DNA of 35,709 bases from Chloromonas sp. AAM2. Lineage: Eukaryota; Chlorophyta; Chlorophyceae; Chlamydomonadales; Chlamydomonadaceae. A program made the position numbers and the translations under genes. The notes under the pieces were generated by a model, which worked only from the letters and a program-made list of their open reading frames with translations, had not been told where the DNA came from and did not search any database. The stretch lies in NCBI GenBank assembly GCA_004335635.1, contig QAXH01002524.1, positions 1 through 35,709 of the forward strand, in the 5' to 3' direction. Below, piece after piece: positions 30,096-35,709 of the stretch; position 1 is the first letter of the stretch, and every line of letters starts with the position of its first letter.

Positions 30096-30591
30096 TCTCA
30101 GGTGCCCGGCTAGGTCCTGCAAGCGCATCAGCAGTGATGGACAGTTGCACAGATGTCAAGGGTGTGTTGTGCGACATCTTTCTGCCACTCGCAACGACCA
30201 GTCGCACGCGATTTGGCGCCAAAGGCTGTTGACGATTTGCCAACCAATGGCTTCAGACCAGCAACTGCCTTATGCCACAAGGTAGTCGCACCTGGAAGGT
30301 CTGGGCACAAGATTGACGAACGTACAGGCTTGCGGGATAACACTGCCACAAGATTTAATGCTGGCGCGCTACGACCTCTGTCCCAAAAAGCGCCCGGAAC
30401 CCGTTACGTACGAGCTGGCAATTTTAGCTGGGAATTGCGCAGAAGTCTCTCTTTTCCCCGCTTGTGCCGAGCTCACACTTGATCAGGTAAGATGAGCGCT
30501 TTGCTGCAAGCTGAACTCCTTTTAACTCCAAACTCAGACGGCACAAAAACATTCAAGCTGCTCTGTTCACGCTTGCATACAGGTTTCCAAG
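30096..30591. promoter_or_regulatory. divergent intergenic region, LZTFL1 / RACK1
   Basis: The 496 bases between two divergent start codons should hold both promoters. No convincing TATA box is visible. Pyrimidine-rich sequence precedes the RACK1 ATG. A 109-codon plus-strand frame (30153-30482) has no recognisable features and I treat it as chance. Confidence 0.45.
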
Positions 30592-32889
30592 ATGAGCTCT
30601 GACGCTCTGTCTCTCCGCGCTACCATCAAGGGGCATGCTGGGTGAGCGGGGTCACTACGATCTCAGTTGGCAAGAGGCGGCTGGTTGTGCTGGACGCAGC
30701 AGAACCTCGTGCCAGCGCTGTCGTATAATAAATACATCTCAAATGCTGCTGGGTTCGCTTGATGCAGGTGGGTTACCGCCCTGGCTACCCCACTGGACCC
30801 CACCAGCAAGGTGCTCCTGTCCGCTTCACGGTAAGCGCATAAGCTATGTTGACCAAAGCAGTTCCAGCTGGCAGTTCAGCGTTTGTTGGGTGTGGTTTCA
30901 TCAGCCTGGCTTGTTCTTAACGTTTTTCAGCGACAAGACCGTCATTGTCTGGGAGCTGGAGCGTGGTGGCGATGACAAGTATGGCGAGGCCAAGCGGGCC
31001 CTGCGCGGCCACTCTCACTTCGTCCAGGACGTGGTGATCAGCAGCGATGGGCAGTTCTGCCTGTCTGGCTCATGGGATGGCACCCTGCGCCTGTGGGACC
31101 TGAACACAGGCATGACCACCCGCCGCTTTGTTGGACACACCAAGGACGTCCTAAGCGTGGCATTTTCAGTGGACAACCGCCAGGTACATGCCAGGCGCAG
31201 ACTGTACTGCCTGTGTGCGCCTGACCCACCCTGCCCATGCCAACACAAGCAATCACATCAGGGGCATGCGGTGGCGTTGAGTTTCCTTTTCTTTGAGACA
31301 CGGGCTCCTGTTGCATGCTCGGAGTCCCAAACCATGAGCTGTATGCATCATGTCCATTCATTGTGCTTGAAGCATGTGCACCAATCATGGACTGTGCTCA
31401 GGAGCATGAGTTTCAGGTTAGGCCTGGATATGTACAGCTGTCAACTGAATCGTTTGCATGTAAGCATGTTATTGACATTCTAACCCCAGGCCAGGCTGTC
31501 TCAATCTAAGGCTGTTCAAGTCTAAGGCTCGCCCAGGCCACCATGTTTAAGCTGCCTTCAATTTCTGATTCGTGCAGATTGTGTCTGGGTCTCGCGACAA
31601 GACCATCAAGCTGTGGAACACCCTGGGCGAGTGCAAGTACACCATTGAGCAGCCAGAGGGCCACTCCGAGTGGGTGTCCTGCGTGCGCTTCTCCCCCATG
31701 ACCACCAACCCCATCATTGTGTCTGGTGGCTGGGACAAGCTGGTCAAGGTCTTCAGCCTGACCAACTGCAAGCTCAAGAACAACTTGGTGGGCCACACCG
31801 GCTACGTCAACACCGTGACCGTCTCGCCAGATGGCTCCCTGTGCGCATCAGGCGGCAAGGTGAGGGACATGCATGGCTGGCATGCAAGTAGGGTATTCTT
31901 GGGTGAAGTTCGTCCAAACTCCCATCCATACAGGCATTGGCAGGTGCAATTCATGTAGGCGAGTGTAGCATGCTGGTATTTGTTAGCGTGACGCCTTGTC
32001 ATGCACACCACGAAGCAGGTTGATGAAATGATTACTCCGATTTTCATGACGATCAAACCAATATCAGTCTTCAAAGTTTTCTGACTGCTTCATCACGTCA
32101 AGGCCATAGCATGCACGATTACCTAGCTTGCTCTATCACACTGAAAAGGTGACATGCATCGGTCTTGGTGGCCATTGCGGGTGACCAACGGTTTCTGCAT
32201 GATTGTAATCATTTCTGGTGCATAGGCCGGTATCCTATGCGGTTGACAAACTGGCTCCGCAGGCTTGTGATCATTTCCAGTACAGAGGCCGTGATCTAAT
32301 TCTTGCCATTTTGCACTGTATGCAGGACGGCGTTGCCATGTTGTGGGATCTGGCTGAGGGCAAGCGCCTGTACTCTCTGGACGCCCAGGACATCATTCAC
32401 TCCCTGACCTTCTCCCCCAACCGCTACTGGCTGTGCGCTGCCACCCAGTCAAGCATCAAGATCTGGGACCTGGAGAGGTGAGGTTCGATGGGCAGTGCCG
32501 AGACCATGGACTGAATTCTTGTTCAAGCTTGTGCTCACATGGATATCAGGACGTCTCATCTGATTTTGAATATGCCACAATCGGCCAGGACCACTCAATT
32601 TGAGGTTTTTGTCATGGGCAGGAACAGTCATAATGCCTTATTCCTTATGCTCTCATGGATACCAGGACGTTCGTTGCGCTAACATGCTGCTCATGTTTGG
32701 CGTGCCTGCCTGCCTCCTTGCAGCAAGAGCATGGTGTGCCCTCCCCTTGTGCCTGACTGGGGCGCCACCGAGTACAAGCGCAAGGCAACCGTGCCCTACT
32801 GTGTGTCCCTGGCCTGGTCTGCTGATGGCTCCACCCTGTACGCTGGCTACACTGATGGCAACATCCGTGTCTGGAACGTCAACTACTGA
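30592..32889 (+). CDS. RACK1: RACK1 / CBLP, WD40 ribosomal scaffold, 321 aa, six exons
   Basis: Exons: 30592-30641, 30768-30830, 30931-31183, 31578-31859, 32326-32477, 32724-32889; phases close and give 321 residues. RACK1 is a seven-bladed WD40 propeller on the head of the 40S ribosomal subunit that also anchors signalling proteins. The blades are visible as repeated GH...W-D units: [147 protein letters not shown] and [11 protein letters not shown]. The ribosome-contacting R38 and K40 are present in SRDK. The C-terminus stops at NVNY, a little shorter than recalled Chlamydomonas CBLP. Codon use in the exons is strongly biased (GCC, AAG, CTG), as expected for a highly expressed gene. Intron 4 hosts a candidate snoRNA. 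Confidence 0.98.
32012..32091 (+). ncRNA. candidate C/D-box snoRNA in RACK1 intron 4
   Basis: A perfect 7-bp terminal stem pairs GAAGCAG (32012-32018) with CTGCTTC (32085-32091). Inside it are a C box, TTGATGA (32020-32026), one base off the RTGATGA consensus, and a perfect D box, CTGA (32081-32084), directly against the stem. An internal C'-like ATGACGA (32046-32052) follows a weak D'-like CCGA (32037-32040). The guide position upstream of box D is CTTCAAAGTT (32069-32078). It is complementary to AACTTTGAAG, a string I recall from eukaryotic large-subunit rRNA; the fifth base above box D (G) would pair with the C. Size (80 nt) and intronic location suit the class. Vertebrate RACK1 also hosts C/D snoRNAs. 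Confidence 0.62.
32535..32670. repeat. 116-bp-offset direct repeat in RACK1 intron 5
   Basis: TCACATGGATATCAGGACGT at 32535-32554 recurs as TCTCATGGATACCAGGACGT at 32651-32670. Upstream, TGAGGTTCGATGGGCAG near the donor has a diverged partner TGAGGTTTTTGTCATGGGCAG near 32600. This is the same type of intronic duplication seen in the neighbouring genes. Confidence 0.75.
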
Positions 32890-33006
32890 GCACTGGGCGC
32901 TCTTTGGGCACGTGATGGGTAGCTTGAGCTTTGGCAAGCACTTGACGTTCACAGCAGTTGCTGCATTGAAGACTTGGTTTCTGTGAGCTGGCTGTGTTGT
33001 GCCTTG

Positions 33007-33011
33007 TGTAA
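33007..33011 (+). terminator. TGTAA poly(A) signal of RACK1
   Basis: TGTAA lies 118 bases after the RACK1 stop codon and is the first instance downstream. Confidence 0.6.
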
Positions 33012-33794
33012 TGCGACTGCAAGAGGTCTCGAGGAGTCTGCAACACGTCTCACACCTGCGGACGGACGCTGGCAACGGGTAGTTGGAAAATTCGCTTGGC
33101 GGAAGAGCTGCCTAAGTAGCCCTTCCTCGCTTTCAACACCAAATAAGGCGCACGTTGGTTGCCTTCATGGCCATCCCCAATGCACACCACTCCAACGCAA
33201 AAGCAACTACCCCCTCCCGTGTCAGGTGTTGGGTTAAACTATGTAGAGTGGCATGTGACAAATGACGAATTATGTTTGCTTGGTGGCACATGTTTGTCGG
33301 CCTACAAACTGCGCCAAAACTGTACTGTGTTGCACCTGATACTGCCCATCCGGTACTTTCACATGAAAGGGGGTGTCAGCGCCCCGCTCCCGAGCCTCCC
33401 GCGCTTACCTTATCAGCGGTAGGGCGTGCCTCACGTTTCCAAACCACGCGTGCCGTTACTTGCCTGTGAGCAAGCAAACAGATGGACCAGTCCACAAATT
33501 ACAAAGCGAACTGCACGCGTGGCATTCAGCACTCCCTGCGTGAACGGTCGCCGCTAGGACAAGCCTAGGGTTTGACAGCTTCACGACGCTGTTAGGCTTC
33601 ACAGAGCGCATTGCCAATCGCCTTGCCGCCAGATTAGTCTGCCCGAGCGAAGAGAAGGAGGGAGGGAAAAAAGGATTCCCAACTGCATCTTTTCAAGCTG
33701 GCATCTTCTCAGCTCCCGCCGCGCCTTCTTGCCCTCTTGAGACCAACCATCGCTCAGTTAAATACTGGTTTGTCAGTTTGGGTTGGCAGGAAAC
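33012..33794. other. intergenic region between RACK1 and the ankyrin gene
   Basis: I see no gene. Open frames here are short and featureless. A purine-rich run (AGAGAAGGAGGGAGGGAAAA) starts near 33651. GTTAAATA at 33757-33764 lies about 30 bases before the ankyrin ATG and could be a weak TATA-like element. Confidence 0.5.
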
Positions 33795-34606
33795 ATGGCT
33801 CAACACACGCTCAGTAGCACGCTGGATCGGTGAGTGTCCTTTTGCTGGTCTCTTCCAGCATTCGATTCAATCCCATGGCTTTCGCGTCTGCCTCCGGCCC
33901 ATGAGAATCGGCTGGCCGGTCCCATGGACCATCGCCAATCCAACTCCAGCACTTCTTTTGAATGCTATGCAGGCCCACGGAGCCATCATTAACCAACGAC
34001 CTCATCATGGCTATCCTCAGCCGGGCCGGGCAGGAAAAGGAGAAGTCTGCCCGCCCCAACTGCATTGCTATAAGCAAGGCTACTCGCATGCATGTCTGGG
34101 CACCAGAGAATGTGGCACGGCTCCTTACTGACGTGCATGGGCCACAGAGGGCTCTCAATAAAGCAGCACGTGGTGGCCAGACTCAAGTGTGCAAGATGCT
34201 GCTCTCTCAACAGCCCCAGCGTGCACTGGCTAACGCCTGCAACAGTGAAGCTCTGGGTATGGCAGCAAAAGGCGGCCACGTGCAGGTTTGCAAGTTGCTG
34301 TTACAGCAGGAACACCACCCAGCCAAAGCAAGTGCAGGTTCGGCTCTGCGCAATGCAGCGGCAGAAGGGCACATGGACGTGTGCAAGCTGCTGTTGGAGC
34401 ACAAACGTCACCCAGCACGCGCTGATGACTGTCACAGTGCTGCGCTTCTATCAGCAGCTGAAGCCGGCCACATAGAGGTCTGTGCCCTGCTGCTTCAGGT
34501 TGCAGTTCATGCACCTGCTCACTTGCATAGAGCACGCCTGCTGGCAGGAGGCAGTGGTCACCAACACGTGTGCACACTGCTATCCGAATACATGCATTCA
34601 GCTTAA
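33795..34606 (+). CDS. ankyrin-repeat protein, 222 aa, two exons
   Basis: Exon 1 (33795-33829) encodes MAQHTLSSTLDR and ends in phase 2 at a GTGAGT donor. Exon 2 (33973-34606) enters in phase after ATGCAG and runs to TAA. The body holds about four or five ankyrin repeats of roughly 33 residues, with the pattern AL..AA..GH..VCKLLL: ALNKAARGGQTQVCKMLL, ALGMAAKGGHVQVCKLLL, ALRNAAAEGHMDVCKLLL, ALLSAAEAGHIEVCALLL and a degenerate last unit ending GHQHVCTLLSEY. The regular Val-Cys-Lys/Ala-Leu-Leu core is typical of lineage-expanded algal ankyrin families. The residues before the repeats (APENVARLLTDVHGPQ) resemble an ankyrin capping segment. There is no signal peptide or membrane segment. It probably binds a protein partner; none can be named from sequence. 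An internal ATG at 33962 would need no intron, but the spliced start is better supported. Confidence 0.8.
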
Positions 34607-35709
34607 GATCAATTTGCACACCAGGGGCGCCACTTTGGCTGCCCGGGCACCGGTCATTATTTCATTCAAGGCTGAGAGTGAATAATCGGGGCATAAGAGG
34701 GGCATATGAGTGAATAATTGGTGACATGCTGCCCATGCAAGGCGTCGGCAGCATTCGTGAGGCAGAGCCAGAGACTTGGTCACCCTGCTGCTAGCACAGG
34801 CGTCTGGCTTTGCAACCAACACCTTGTGCATTCCATGATCACAGTGCAGCGTACTTGGTTACCAGACCGGCCAGGTTGCCGATATTGCCATCTGTGGCTG
34901 TGACTTTTCAACTGTACCAATCAACTGCAACATTGACAATTTTGACTCCAACTGCATTATTGTTGCTTATCTTGCTTTAGTGTCAGCTTGCATGCTGATA
35001 CATGGCAGGAAGCTTCTGTACACCAGGAATTGTGACAAAGACGTGGTCCCCATTGTACACGAGATTGGCAGGGCTCCCACTTCCAATGGTTTGGCTTCTT
35101 CAATTAACAGCCTTGCACGAGCTGACCACCCTGGTGAATGCTTATGTTCCACGATTCTCTTTTCTCTTAGGGTTGCACCCTCTTGCTTTAGGTGCACGTT
35201 CCCGTTTATGAGTGTTGTGAAGATTACTCTACACAGTTACTGATTTTACATCTGTTTCTTGAAGACCATAGCAGCTGAGACATGTCGAACATGATTTGCA
35301 TGCTTGAAGGCGGTTCTGAGCAGGCAGTGTGCTTCTCTGCTTTTAGAGGCTTGTTTAACAGTGCGCATGTAAAAATGTAAAAATGGGAGTTTGCCAGTTC
35401 TGGGACAATTCTTGTGTGGTGTTACTGAGTTGGTTGGTGGCGTGTTGTGACCCAGTCATGACTGGTGTTGTGTGAGACAGGGATGTCTCTTTGTCGCCCA
35501 GGCTCGGCTCCATCAACAGCCACAGCTGGGGATCACCGTTGCCGGCGTTCGGTATGTCAGCACCTTGCATGCGGATGAAACCCATATGCACCTGCGCGAT
35601 CTCTCCCCCGGCTCCCTGTCTGCCCTGGCCTCAGCCCTAGCCACCTTTGCCAGCACATCAATACAGCTAAGTCAGCCGCACTGCTGATGGGTAGCCCATT
35701 GTCCCAGCC
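34607..35709. other. 3' flank with one possible right-edge exon
   Basis: No secure gene. Two TGTAA sites at 35368-35372 and 35376-35380 could end the ankyrin transcript with a long 3' UTR. From an acceptor-like CGCCCAG at 35495-35501 the plus strand reads ARLHQQPQLGITVAGVRYVS then LHADETHMHLRDLSPGSLSA to a stop at 35687. It looks protein-like and may be an exon of a gene continuing beyond the window, but I cannot assign it. Confidence 0.4.
35362..35409. repeat. second copy of the CAGTTCTGGGACAAT dispersed repeat
   Basis: GTTTGCCAGTTCTGGGACAAT at 35389-35409 is identical to 8260-8280. GCATGTAAAAA precedes it here and at 8245. Similarity stops on the right, so the shared unit is about 40-45 bases. 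Confidence 0.7.

Noticed and set aside
30153..30482. 109-codon plus-strand frame between LZTFL1 and RACK1
   Set aside because: No domain, no splice support, and it occupies the expected promoter region.
1..35709. CRISPR arrays, bacterial operons, phage or retroviral genes
   Set aside because: The tandem repeats lack unique spacers, the genes are spliced, and no reverse transcriptase, integrase or transposase motifs were recognised.

Overview
The window is eukaryotic nuclear DNA from a flagellated green alga. Every convincing gene is split by many short GT-AG introns. Several genes end near TGTAA, the usual chlorophyte poly(A) signal. The RACK1 protein is of the green-algal CBLP type, and three adjacent genes encode ciliary or flagellar proteins. 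An origin in Chlamydomonadales (volvocine or Haematococcus/Dunaliella-like) is my inference; I cannot name the species. The exon models below were built by hand from splice sites, reading-frame phase and recalled family homology. The main models close with consistent phases; the weaker ones are marked as such.

Layout, left to right. 1-1583 has no secure gene and holds short tandem repeats. 1584-1936 (-) is a possible 81-aa two-exon gene. 2184-7227 (-) is a nine-exon LARGE/B4GAT1-type family GT49 glycosyltransferase, with a 30-bp minisatellite in its third intron. 7385-8521 (-) holds three phase-matched exons of an unrecognised Cys-containing protein. 9168-24231 (-) is a 15-kb, roughly 23-exon gene for a CCDC33-like protein (C2 domains, then coiled coils). 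One of its introns contains an unexplained, coding-like nested segment. 24466-26613 (+) is IFT43, divergent from the CCDC33-like gene across a 234-bp gap. 27356-30095 (-) is LZTFL1 (BBS17), tail-to-tail with IFT43. 30592-32889 (+) is RACK1/CBLP, with a candidate C/D-box snoRNA in intron 4. 33795-34606 (+) is a two-exon ankyrin-repeat protein. 34607-35709 has at most one candidate exon at the right edge.

Biology. CCDC33, IFT43 and LZTFL1 lie side by side as a small cilium-related cluster. IFT43 is an IFT-A subunit for retrograde intraflagellar transport, and LZTFL1 regulates BBSome traffic into cilia. CCDC33 is a C2/coiled-coil protein known mainly from sperm. RACK1 is a ribosomal 40S scaffold and fits the usual pattern of translation genes hosting intronic snoRNAs.

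Unusual genome structure. Introns throughout carry degenerate direct repeats, commonly offset by about 100-120 bp. Several copies include a splice site and the edge of the neighbouring exon ('exon echoes'). Two introns of the CCDC33-like gene are recognisably copies of each other: same donor-side start, a shared 70-bp block, and a CACT tract running to the acceptor. They could be an introner-like family.
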